Positions 7,057 to 14,692 of a stretch of 39,912 bases of DNA are shown here, in pieces (the stretch's first letter is position 1; the number at the start of each line of letters is the position of its first letter). This DNA is from Desulfuromonas sp. TF (GTDB lineage: Bacteria > Desulfobacterota > Desulfuromonadia > Desulfuromonadales > ATBO01): positions 4,806 through 44,717 of the forward strand of contig NZ_KI421427.1 in the NCBI RefSeq assembly GCF_000472285.1, in the 5' to 3' direction. The notes under the pieces are model-generated. The model was not told where the DNA came from. It did not search any database and worked only from the letters and a program-made list of their open reading frames with translations. Made by a program: the position numbers and the translations under genes.

Positions 7057-8763
7057 GTGAAGGCGATGCAGGTTATCGGAGAGCGAAAATCTGAGCTTCG
7101 CCACTTCCTCAAAGGACTGTACGAAGTCCTGTTCGTGGGAGGAGCGGCCTTTTATGCCTGGATGATCGGGTTGACCTGCCTGGCTCTCCTCGGCCTGGCG
7201 ACCTATGGCGCCCAGCTGCTGCACGGAATGGCCCTCACCCACATGAGCGACCATGTTTCCTGGGGGTTCTATATTTCCAACTTCACGTTTCTGGTCGGGG
7301 TGGCGGCCGCCGCGGTCCTGCTGGTGATCCCCGCCTACCTCTACCATTTCAAGGCGATCAAGAAGATCGTCGCCTTCGGGGAACTGCTCGCCGTCACCGC
7401 CGTCATCATGGCGATAATGTTCGTCCTGGTCGATGTCGGACGTCCTGACCGGCTCTGGCACCTGCTGCCGGGGCTGGGGCGGATGAACTTTCCCTCCTCG
7501 GTTCTGGCCTGGGACATCCTGGTGCTCAACGGCTACCTGCTGCTCAACCTGACGGTGGCAAGCTATATAGGCGGCTGCACCTATTTTGGCCGGGAGCCCG
7601 ACAAGCGCATCGTGATCCCGTTGATCCTGCTCTCCATCCCCTGGGCCATCGGCATTCACACCGTCACGGCCTTCCTCTACAACGGCCTTCCGGCCCGCCC
7701 TTTCTGGAACGCCTCTATTCTTGCGCCGCGCTTTCTCGCTTCGGCCTTTTGCGCCGGGCCGGCCCTGATGATCATCATCTTCCAGGTCCTGCGCAGGGTC
7801 ATGGATTTCCAGGTGCGCGACCGGGCGATTTTCAAACTGGCGGAGATCATCGCCTATGCCATGGCGATCAACCTCTTCCTGATGTTTGCGGAGATTTTCA
7901 AGGAATACTACTCGAACACGGCTCATCTGGCGCCGATGCGGTACCTGTATCAGGGGTACCACGGTTATTCCAGGCTGACCCCCTGGATCTGGACGGCGAT
8001 GACCTTCAATACCGTCGGCTTCCTGCTGTTTCTGTTGCCGCGGACCCGGGAGAGACTCCTGACCCTGAATATCGGCTGCGGGCTGATTTTCATCGGCATC
8101 TGGATCGAAAAGGGGATGGGGCTGATCGTACCCGGCTTCATTCCCGACACCCTCCATGAAATCCATGAATACATGCCTTCCCTGCAGGAGGTCATGATCG
8201 GCCTGGGGATCTGGGCGTTTGGCGGGCTGCTCTATACCCTGGCGGTGCGCACGGTGATTGCCCTGGATACCGGCCGCCTGCGGCATCCGGAAGCCCCTCC
8301 GCTGGCTCTGGACAGCGATGCGGAAGGCCCTCTCGCCCGGGACATCATGACCCGAGCGGTGAAGTCAATCGCTCCGGCCGCCCCGGTGGAGGAAGTGCGG
8401 CGACTCATGAGCGCAAGCGGCATCAGCGGATTTCCGGTCGTCGATGAACAGAACCGCGTTCTCGGGGTCGTCTCCGAGTCGGACATCATCCTCTACGAAA
8501 TCAACCCACAGCCCCACCTGGTCGCCAGGCTGAAACAGGTGATCCTGCCGAGGTCCGGGGCATCCCAAAGCCCGGGAGGGACGGCCGCGGACATCATGAG
8601 CTCCCCCGCCATCACCGCCCGGGACAATGCCCCCCTGCGGGAGCTCTCCCAGGAGCTGCTGGAAAAAAAGATCAAGCGCATCATTATCGTCGATCAGAAC
8701 CGGCATCCGGTAGGCGTGGTTTCCCGGATCGACATCGTCAAGGCTTTCGAGCGTCTTGGTTAG
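7057..8763 (+). CDS. NrfD/PsrC-type quinone-linked membrane subunit fused to a CBS domain pair
   Basis: 568 residues. Residues ~20-415 hold nine or ten hydrophobic segments with NrfD-family landmarks (VSWGFYISNFTFLVGVA, VDVGRPDRLWHLL, SSVLAWDILVLNGYLLLN). This is the type of subunit that exchanges electrons with menaquinone without haem. Residues ~430-568 are a tandem CBS module: DIMTRAVKSIAP...GFPVVDEQNRVLGVVSESDII and IMSSPAITARDN...IIIVDQNRHPVGVVSRIDI. CBS pairs bind adenine nucleotides in many proteins, so this tail may sense energy charge. The GTG at 7057 is used; an ATG three codons later (7066) is equally possible because the ribosome site is weak. It is the last gene of the operon and presumably the membrane anchor for the two preceding subunits. 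Confidence 0.85.
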   Translation: MKAMQVIGERKSELRHFLKGLYEVLFVGGAAFYAWMIGLTCLALLGLATYGAQLLHGMALTHMSDHVSWGFYISNFTFLVGVAAAAVLLVIPAYLYHFKAIKKIVAFGELLAVTAVIMAIMFVLVDVGRPDRLWHLLPGLGRMNFPSSVLAWDILVLNGYLLLNLTVASYIGGCTYFGREPDKRIVIPLILLSIPWAIGIHTVTAFLYNGLPARPFWNASILAPRFLASAFCAGPALMIIIFQVLRRVMDFQVRDRAIFKLAEIIAYAMAINLFLMFAEIFKEYYSNTAHLAPMRYLYQGYHGYSRLTPWIWTAMTFNTVGFLLFLLPRTRERLLTLNIGCGLIFIGIWIEKGMGLIVPGFIPDTLHEIHEYMPSLQEVMIGLGIWAFGGLLYTLAVRTVIALDTGRLRHPEAPPLALDSDAEGPLARDIMTRAVKSIAPAAPVEEVRRLMSASGISGFPVVDEQNRVLGVVSESDIILYEINPQPHLVARLKQVILPRSGASQSPGGTAADIMSSPAITARDNAPLRELSQELLEKKIKRIIIVDQNRHPVGVVSRIDIVKAFERLG

Positions 8764-8884
8764 AGGGGGCAGGAAGCTCCTGCACCGGTTTTGCTAGAGA
8801 AACGTCTCTTTACTCCTGAAGACCCTCCCCCCTGAGTGCCGACCGAGCCAGGATCGATTCCACAAAAAGGTGGCGTCGGCCCCG

Positions 8885-8900
8885 ATGAAATGCTATTTCT
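8885..8900. promoter_or_regulatory. Candidate IclR operator upstream of iclR
   Basis: ATGAAATGCTATTTCT, with the perfect core GAAAT-GCT-ATTTC at 8887-8899, about 80 bases before the iclR start. The same 15 bases recur in front of the bamB-like operon at 9994, which points to binding by the regulator encoded between them. No strong promoter is visible here. Confidence 0.55.
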
Positions 8901-8937
8901 TGATGGCGTCGCCATCCTCTGAGTTTTTGCGAGTGCA
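8901..8937 (-). repeat. Short internally deleted copy of a dispersed intergenic repeat
   Basis: Read on the minus strand, this 37-bp segment equals the first 27 bases of the repeat at 34033-34158 (one mismatch) joined directly to its last ten bases. The join makes a 15-base palindrome, GATGGCGTCGCCATC, at 8902-8916. It abuts the candidate operator in front of iclR. Confidence 0.65.
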
Positions 8938-8980
8938 TCATTCTTGAAACCGGACAACCGCTGGCAGGAAGGGTAGAATT

Positions 8981-9805
8981 TTGAAGATGACAAAGAGTGT
9001 GTCCCAGAAACCCGCTAAAGACGAGGACAGGTACAATATTCGGGCGATCGAAAGAGCTCTCTCGGTGCTCGATATCTTCTCCCGCGAGCGCAGAACACTC
9101 TCCCTCGATGAGCTCACCAAGGCCTCCGGTCTCTCCAAACCCACCCTCTTCCGCATTCTCTCCACCCTGCAAAGCCAAAAGTACGTCATCCAGGACAAGA
9201 ATGACGGACGCTACCGGCTCGGCTCGGTCTTCCTCGGACTTGCCTCTTCGGCGCTCGGCGCATCGGCACTCGGATCGCTCGACCTCGGGACGATAACCCG
9301 CCCCCACCTCATCGAGCTGCGCAACAGGGCTCAGGCCACGGTGCTCCTCGGCACCCTGATGGAAGACCTTCTCGTCTACCTCGACAAGCGCGAAGGGGAA
9401 GGGCCCGTGAGGCTCGCCGCCGACATCGGCTGGCGTCGGGACCCCCCCAACTACGGCATGCTTGGAATGACCCTCATGGCCCACCTTGAACCCTCCGAAC
9501 AGGAGCGTCTTCTGCGGGAGGCCCCTCTGCATGCCTACACGCGGAAATCCGTGACCGACCCCGCCCTCTTCAGCCGGAAGCTGCTCGAGATACGCGATCG
9601 CGGTCACGTGGTGGAGTTCGAAGAGGCGATAGAGGGTGTGTGGGGGGTCGCCGCCCCGGTGTGGAACTCTGCCCGCGAAGTGGTCGCAGCCGTCGGCGCG
9701 GCGCTGCCCATGACGGTGAAGAGCGAAGAGCGCATCGCCGAGACGATACGTCTCGTAAAGACGTGCGCCAAGGAAATCTCCTCCGATCTCGGCCATAGGG
9801 GATAG
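8981..9805 (+). CDS. IclR-family transcriptional regulator
   Basis: 274 residues. The N-terminal winged helix-turn-helix (residues ~18-85) reads AIERALSVLDIFSRERRTLSLDEL, then the recognition helix region GLSKPTLFRILSTLQSQKYV and the wing DGRYRLGSVFLGL. The C-terminal effector domain (~95-265) includes HLIELRNRAQATVLLG, GMLGMTLMAHL and the closing GVWGVAAPVWNSAREVVAAVGAALP typical of IclR ligand domains. IclR proteins often control aromatic-acid catabolism, and this one lies directly upstream of a bamB/bamC-like operon. The start is a TTG with AGGAAGGG seven bases upstream; an ATG two codons later is the alternative. Matching palindromes before it and before the next operon suggest autoregulation and local control. 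Confidence 0.9.
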   Translation: MKMTKSVSQKPAKDEDRYNIRAIERALSVLDIFSRERRTLSLDELTKASGLSKPTLFRILSTLQSQKYVIQDKNDGRYRLGSVFLGLASSALGASALGSLDLGTITRPHLIELRNRAQATVLLGTLMEDLLVYLDKREGEGPVRLAADIGWRRDPPNYGMLGMTLMAHLEPSEQERLLREAPLHAYTRKSVTDPALFSRKLLEIRDRGHVVEFEEAIEGVWGVAAPVWNSAREVVAAVGAALPMTVKSEERIAETIRLVKTCAKEISSDLGHRG

Positions 9806-9955
9806 CCCCAGACAGCGAGGGTCGCTCCGCAAATCGCCCATTCAAGTCTTACCGTTCCGTCCTCTTCCTTTGTTATCTTCCGGCAAATATAATCCATTGT
9901 TTTATATGAGACAAACCAGGTCAACTATCGGCTTGGCGAGGGAAAAAATATTTCC

Positions 9956-9984
9956 TTGACACGGGAGGCGAGCCCGGTTTAAAT
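9956..9984 (+). promoter_or_regulatory. Predicted sigma-70 promoter of the bamB-like operon
   Basis: A perfect -35 TTGACA at 9956-9961, a 17-base spacer and TTAAAT at 9979-9984 (four of six). The expected transcription start is near 9991, immediately before the palindrome at 9994, which is the classic position for a repressor. Confidence 0.65.
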
Positions 9985-9993
9985 GGATATAAA

Positions 9994-10020
9994 ATGAAAT
10001 GCTATTTCATGGTATGAAAT
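9994..10020. promoter_or_regulatory. Candidate IclR operator of the bamB-like operon
   Basis: ATGAAAT-GCT-ATTTCAT at 9994-10010 is a perfect 7+3+7 palindrome. A further half site ATGAAAT follows at 10014-10020. It overlaps the predicted start of transcription and shares 15 consecutive bases with the site upstream of iclR. Confidence 0.65.
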
Positions 10021-10093
10021 AAAGAACAGGGAAAGCAAAAAACGAAGCATGCAACTGGAGCACGGATCCAGGCACACGGGGAGAGAAGGACCT

Positions 10094-12091
10094 ATGAGGT
10101 ACGCAGAGACAGGGTTCAATCTGGAAGTTGACCTCACCAGAGGAAACATTGAGAGATTAAGAACCGATCCGGAACTGACCGCCCTTCATCTCGGGGGGAA
10201 TGGTACCGCCGCGGAGATCCTGTGGGACAGGGTTCCTCCCGAGGTGGAACCCTTTTCTCCCGACAATCTCCTCATCTTCAGCGCCGGTCTTTTGGATGCC
10301 ACCCCTGTTCCAGGCGCTAACCGCACCTGTATCAGCAGCATCAGTCCCCAGTCCAACCTTTATGTCAATTCAGGATTCGAGGGTTTCTTCGGGCCGGAGA
10401 TGAAACACGCCGGGTACGACAAGATCGTCATTCGCGGCAAGTCCCCCGGCCTGGTTTATCTGTGGATACACGATGACAAGGTGGAAATACGGGACGCCGG
10501 CCATCTCCAGGGGAAAAGCCCGCACGAAACCGCGGCCCTCATCCAGCAGGAGCTGAAGGACCCCAAGGTCCAGGTGGCCGCCATCGGCGTCGCCGGAGAA
10601 AACAAGGTCTACCAGGCCAGCATCGAACATGCGAACTCCAGCGCCTCTCGGGGGGTTGGCGTGATCATGGGGGATAAAGGACTGAAGGCGATCGCCGTCC
10701 GTGGAACAAAGGACATCCAGGTTGCGCGACCTGCCGAGCTTTTTCAGATATGCATCCCACGATATCGTGAAATTTACGACAACCCGTCCTGCGGGGATCT
10801 TTTTTTGAACAAAGAGGACGATTCCTGGCACGTCAATCATCTCCCCTGGAGCAATGCGAGCAAGCGTGAAAAAGGTTATTGGCTTGAAGACATGGAAAAA
10901 GAGTGGGAGGTGCGTGTTGAAAGCGAGCGTATTACCACTCAGTGGGAAAATTACAGCCAGGAACTCGAAGAGATCCGGGAGACGGTCGTTGATAAAAGCG
11001 AGCTTCTTCGAGGAACGGGTTGCTATAACTGCCCGAAGGAGTGCCATCGGTCGTTTTACCTGCCTGGCGGCCGCAAATATTTCCTGAAAAGCTACGGCAA
11101 GCTCGCCTATGCGATGTCGGCCTACGAAGATCTGAAATTCAATTACGACCTCCTTGCCGCCATGCAGGAGTACGGACTGGACGAATCCTCGATGCCGCAA
11201 GTTCTCACCTTCGCCCTTGAACTTTTCGAATCCGGCATCTTGACCGACGAGGACCTGCCGGAATTTCCAACCGATGGCGAGGACAGATTCCTCTACCTCC
11301 TTGAGAAGGTCGCACGGCGGGAGGGGGTCGGGGATGCGTTGGCCAGTGGCCTGTATCTGGCCGCCCGTCAGATAGGCAAGGGCGCGGAAGCATACGATCG
11401 CACCACAAAAAGAATCGAGCAGCTGCCTCTCAAGCGGGAGATGCCCAATTACTCTTATTTCCTCATGCATGCCACCGGCGGGACGATGGACATCACCCAG
11501 GTCGAGGGTTCCTTTCCCCAGATGCCCATTCCTGACAGGAAGGAGAGAGAAGAATTCGTAAGGAATTGGGATGCGGCTCCGGAAAAATTCAAGAAATGGT
11601 TTCTGGAATGGGAACCGGGTCAACCCCTCGCTGTTGAAGCGGCTGCCGAAATCGCTGACTGGAACGGGGCCATGCATGACGCGGATGACGCCCTGGGGAT
11701 GTGCTCCCTTCTGTCGTCGTTCCGGGGGCAGTTCGGCGGAAGGCCCCCCTATCACCTTCACAACCTGCCAAAGCTCATCTGGCTGGCCACCGGAATGGAC
11801 CTGGATTCGGACGGGCTGTTGAGAATAGCCCGAAGGAACCGGCAGCTGGTCAGAGCCATCAATGTCAGAAGAGGGCTGAGGAGACGGGATGAGAACCTGT
11901 CGGAAGACCTCTGGCCGGACAGGGACCCCGCGATGGAGCAGAAGTACCTTGAAGCATTCTATGAATTCCAGGGCTGGACGCGGGAGGGCATTCCGACCGG
12001 AGAGACGCTGGACGGACTGGGTCTGGATTACGTCCGCGAAGACCTCGTGAAGAGGGGAATTTTGACCGACAACGAAGAGGTAAAAAAATGA
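10094..12091 (+). CDS. BamB-like tungsten-dependent aryl-CoA reductase subunit (AOR superfamily), copy 1
   Basis: 665 residues of the aldehyde:ferredoxin oxidoreductase superfamily, most like BamB of class II benzoyl-CoA reductase, which dearomatises benzoyl-CoA at a tungsten-bis-metallopterin. It starts MRYAETGFNLEVDLTRG and has LHLGGNGTAAEILWDRVPPEV and MKHAGYDKIVIRGKSPGLVY. The 4Fe-4S ligands are Cys310, Cys313 and Cys317 (CYNCPKEC), with Cys537 (LGMC) in the position of the fourth AOR ligand. Compared with copy 2 it has about 25 extra residues just before Cys310. The start at 10094 matches the start of copy 2 and has GAGAAGG upstream; an ATG at 10049 is in frame but poorly supported. It overlaps the next gene by 4 bp. 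The substrate could be an aromatic CoA ester other than benzoyl-CoA. Confidence 0.85.
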   Translation: MRYAETGFNLEVDLTRGNIERLRTDPELTALHLGGNGTAAEILWDRVPPEVEPFSPDNLLIFSAGLLDATPVPGANRTCISSISPQSNLYVNSGFEGFFGPEMKHAGYDKIVIRGKSPGLVYLWIHDDKVEIRDAGHLQGKSPHETAALIQQELKDPKVQVAAIGVAGENKVYQASIEHANSSASRGVGVIMGDKGLKAIAVRGTKDIQVARPAELFQICIPRYREIYDNPSCGDLFLNKEDDSWHVNHLPWSNASKREKGYWLEDMEKEWEVRVESERITTQWENYSQELEEIRETVVDKSELLRGTGCYNCPKECHRSFYLPGGRKYFLKSYGKLAYAMSAYEDLKFNYDLLAAMQEYGLDESSMPQVLTFALELFESGILTDEDLPEFPTDGEDRFLYLLEKVARREGVGDALASGLYLAARQIGKGAEAYDRTTKRIEQLPLKREMPNYSYFLMHATGGTMDITQVEGSFPQMPIPDRKEREEFVRNWDAAPEKFKKWFLEWEPGQPLAVEAAAEIADWNGAMHDADDALGMCSLLSSFRGQFGGRPPYHLHNLPKLIWLATGMDLDSDGLLRIARRNRQLVRAINVRRGLRRRDENLSEDLWPDRDPAMEQKYLEAFYEFQGWTREGIPTGETLDGLGLDYVREDLVKRGILTDNEEVKK

Positions 12092-14037
12092 GGTACGCAG
12101 AGACCGGGATTAATTTGGAAATCGATCTCTCCCAGGGAACCGTCGAGAGGGTAAAAACCGATCCGAGGCTGACCGAACTTCATCTGGGGGGACAGGGCAC
12201 TGCCGCAAAGATCCTCTGGGACAGGGTTCCGCCCGAAGTCGACCCTTTTTCTCCCGAAAACCTCCTCATCTTCAGCACCGGCCTTTTTCACGGCACGCCC
12301 GTCCCCGGCGCCAATCGAACCTCCGTCAGCACCTTTTCCCCCCTGACGAACCTGTATGTCAATTCATTGATGGGAGGATGGCTGGGGCCGGAACTGAAAC
12401 ATGCCGGTTACGACAAGATCGTCATCCGGGGCCAGGCCTCCGGCCTGGTGTATTTATTTATACACAATGACAAAGTCGAAATCCGCGACGCCAGCCATCT
12501 CAGGGGAAAAGGGTGCCAGGAAACCGCGGAGCTTCTTCGCCAGGAGCTGAAGGACCCCCGGGTCCAGGTTGCCGCCATCGGCCTGGCCGGTGAAAACCGG
12601 GTCTATCAGGCGACCATCGAGCATGCCAACTCCAGCGCTTCCCGGCATGGAGTCGGCGCGGTCATGGGGGCCAAGGGGCTGAAGGCGATCGCGGTTCGAG
12701 GAACCCGGGACATCCATGTCGCCCGACCGGCCGAGCTGTGGGAGCTGTGCAAAAACCACTATAAGGAGATTCACGACAACAAAAATTGCGGCGACCCCAT
12801 GGCGCACGATCATAATGAAGGTTTCCATGTCGACAACTTTGCCTGGGGAAATGCGCGTACCCGGAGGAAGGGCTACTGGAATAAAGAACGTGAAGCGAAA
12901 TGGGTTGAAAAGTGGAAAGAGGTGCGGACCCGGGACTCGGGCTGCTACAACTGTCCGAAGGACTGCCATTATACGATTGCCTACCCCGGGCGTCAGAAAT
13001 ACTTCCTGAAATGCTTCAACAAGCTGACCTACTGCATGGCGGCCTATCAGGAAATCGACTTCAACTATAACATCCTCGGACTTACGAGCGCCTACGGATT
13101 GGACGGTTTCTCGACCCCTCAAGTCCTCGCCTTCGCCGTCGAGCTCTATGAAGCCGGCATCCTGACCGACGACGACCTGCCGGGGTTCCCCTCCGACGGT
13201 GCCGAGAGATTCTTCTACCTTCTCGAAAAAATCGTTCGCCGGGAAGGAATTGGAGACGTATTGGCCAACGGTGTCTACCAGGCAGCCCGTCAGATCGGCA
13301 AGGGCGCGGAAGAATTCGATCACAACACCACGAAAAAAGTCGAGCAGGTGCCTCTGAAGCTGGGAGTCATAAATTACCCCTTCTACCTGATGTACTGCAC
13401 CGGTGAAAAGATGAATATCACCCAGATTGAAGGGTCCTTTCCCCAGGCGCCCATTGCAGATTTGGAGAAGAGGAAAAACTTTGTAGAGAACTGGGATGCA
13501 GCGCCTGAAAAATTCAAGAAATGGTTCATGGAATGGGAACCCCGTGAACATATGCCGATCGAAGCGTCGGTCAATGTCTGTGACTGGAACGAGGCCATGC
13601 ATTACGTCGATGACGCCATCGGGACCTGTGCCTGGCTGTCGTCATTCAGAGGGCAATTTGGCGGGTCGCCTCCCTATCACCTTTTTAATCTGCCAAAATT
13701 CATAACGCTGGCGACCGGGATAGAACTCGACTCGGACGGACTATTGGAAATAGCCCGAAGAAACCGGCAGCTGGTGAGAGCCATCAATGTAAGACGAGGC
13801 TTAAGAAGAGTTGAAGAAAAACCGCCGGAAAATCACTGGAAGATTCGCGACCCCGAGATGGAACAGAAGCATCTTGACGCCTATTATGAATTCAAGGGTT
13901 GGTCCAGGGATGGAATACCCGCTAAACAGACGTTGGACAGCTTGGGTCTGGATTACGTGAGCGAAGACTTCATAAAGAGGGGGATCTGGACGGATGAAGA
14001 AGCCCCTCTCCTGCAAGAGACTTCGGCGGGAAAATAA
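12088..14037 (+). CDS. BamB-like tungsten-dependent aryl-CoA reductase subunit (AOR superfamily), copy 2
   Basis: 649 residues, clearly paralogous to the preceding gene (MRYAETGINLEIDLSQG) and joined to it by an ATGA stop-start overlap, so the two are translationally coupled. The cluster ligands are Cys286, Cys289 and Cys293 (CYNCPKDC), with Cys514 (IGTC) as the fourth. This copy looks closer to characterised BamB than copy 1: it lacks the insertion before the Cys motif and keeps MYCTGEKMNITQIEGSFPQ, FHVDNFAWGNARTRRKGYW and LVRAINVRRGLRRVEEKPP. It would bind the ferredoxin-like BamC homologue encoded next. Whether the two copies form one hetero-oligomer or serve two substrates cannot be told. 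Cytoplasmic and oxygen-sensitive by family analogy. Confidence 0.85.
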   Translation: MRYAETGINLEIDLSQGTVERVKTDPRLTELHLGGQGTAAKILWDRVPPEVDPFSPENLLIFSTGLFHGTPVPGANRTSVSTFSPLTNLYVNSLMGGWLGPELKHAGYDKIVIRGQASGLVYLFIHNDKVEIRDASHLRGKGCQETAELLRQELKDPRVQVAAIGLAGENRVYQATIEHANSSASRHGVGAVMGAKGLKAIAVRGTRDIHVARPAELWELCKNHYKEIHDNKNCGDPMAHDHNEGFHVDNFAWGNARTRRKGYWNKEREAKWVEKWKEVRTRDSGCYNCPKDCHYTIAYPGRQKYFLKCFNKLTYCMAAYQEIDFNYNILGLTSAYGLDGFSTPQVLAFAVELYEAGILTDDDLPGFPSDGAERFFYLLEKIVRREGIGDVLANGVYQAARQIGKGAEEFDHNTTKKVEQVPLKLGVINYPFYLMYCTGEKMNITQIEGSFPQAPIADLEKRKNFVENWDAAPEKFKKWFMEWEPREHMPIEASVNVCDWNEAMHYVDDAIGTCAWLSSFRGQFGGSPPYHLFNLPKFITLATGIELDSDGLLEIARRNRQLVRAINVRRGLRRVEEKPPENHWKIRDPEMEQKHLDAYYEFKGWSRDGIPAKQTLDSLGLDYVSEDFIKRGIWTDEEAPLLQETSAGK

Positions 14038-14064
14038 GAAAACCAGAGATAGGAGGTGGTACCC

Positions 14065-14622
14065 GTGAGCGATCGGTTGAATACGAAGACAGTTAAAGAA
14101 ATAAAGGTCAATCTTGACAAATGCATCGGTTGTCGAGCCTGCGAACTGGCCTGTTCCGCCCATCACGCCAAGCCGAAATACAGCAGCATCAACCCGGAAA
14201 GGTCCCGGATCCGGGTGGTTATGGACTTGCTGAATGATGTGTACGTTCCGATACGGGCCGGAGATTACACGCCGGCCGAATGCAGCGGCCGACATTCGTA
14301 TACGATCAACGGCAAGGAATACACCCAGTGCAGCTTCTGCAGCGTTTCCTGCCCGGCGCGTGACTTGTTCAAGGAGCCCGATTCGGGGATACCGCTCAAA
14401 TGCGATATGTGCGAGGACGACCCGACGCTCACGGAGCCCTTATGCGTCCAGGTCTGCCGCTGTGGGGCCCTGACCTACGCCGAGTGGGAAGAAGAGGTCG
14501 AAGACGTGCCAACAGCAAAGCAGTGCGAGATGGAAATCGGCCTGGAATCGCTGATCACCAGATTTGGTCAAGAAAAGGTGGCTGATGCCTTTGCGCAGAG
14601 ATTCAAAAACTCGAAACGGTAG
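14065..14622 (+). CDS. BamC-like ferredoxin subunit (multiple 4Fe-4S)
   Basis: 185 residues of the HycB/DmsB-like polyferredoxin family, closely resembling BamC, the electron-transfer partner of BamB. Cys motifs in order: CIGCRACELAC with the typical following HHAKPKYSS, then CSFCSVSCPARDLFKEP, and CDMCEDD...CVQVCRCGALTY. This suggests three 4Fe-4S clusters. The true start is the GTG at 14065, eight bases after a perfect AGGAGG at 14051-14056; an in-frame GTG at 14056 overlaps that ribosome site and is rejected. It follows copy 2 by 27 bp and completes a bamB-bamB-bamC unit. The other usual partners (BamD-I) are absent here, so its electron donor must be encoded elsewhere or be the Fe-S/flavin complex upstream. 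Confidence 0.85.
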   Translation: MSDRLNTKTVKEIKVNLDKCIGCRACELACSAHHAKPKYSSINPERSRIRVVMDLLNDVYVPIRAGDYTPAECSGRHSYTINGKEYTQCSFCSVSCPARDLFKEPDSGIPLKCDMCEDDPTLTEPLCVQVCRCGALTYAEWEEEVEDVPTAKQCEMEIGLESLITRFGQEKVADAFAQRFKNSKR

Positions 14623-14630
14623 GTGATGTT

Positions 14631-14671
14631 GTGGTAGAGTGGTTCACCCTTCCGGGGTAAAACGATACCAC
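14631..14671 (+). repeat. Intergenic hairpin after the bamC-like gene
   Basis: GTGGTA at 14631-14636 pairs with TACCAC at 14666-14671, with an inner ACCC/GGGT stem. There is no T-run, so it is not a standard terminator. It may weaken read-through into the MFS gene or protect the 3' end of the message. Confidence 0.3.
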
Positions 14672-14692
14672 GAAAAAGGTGAAAGGCTCTGC

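Noticed and set aside
5340-7112. A 590-codon open frame on the minus strand
   Set aside because: It lies opposite the flavoprotein gene, whose FAD and substrate motifs are unmistakable. The minus product has low-complexity Gly/Gln/Asp composition and no ribosome site.
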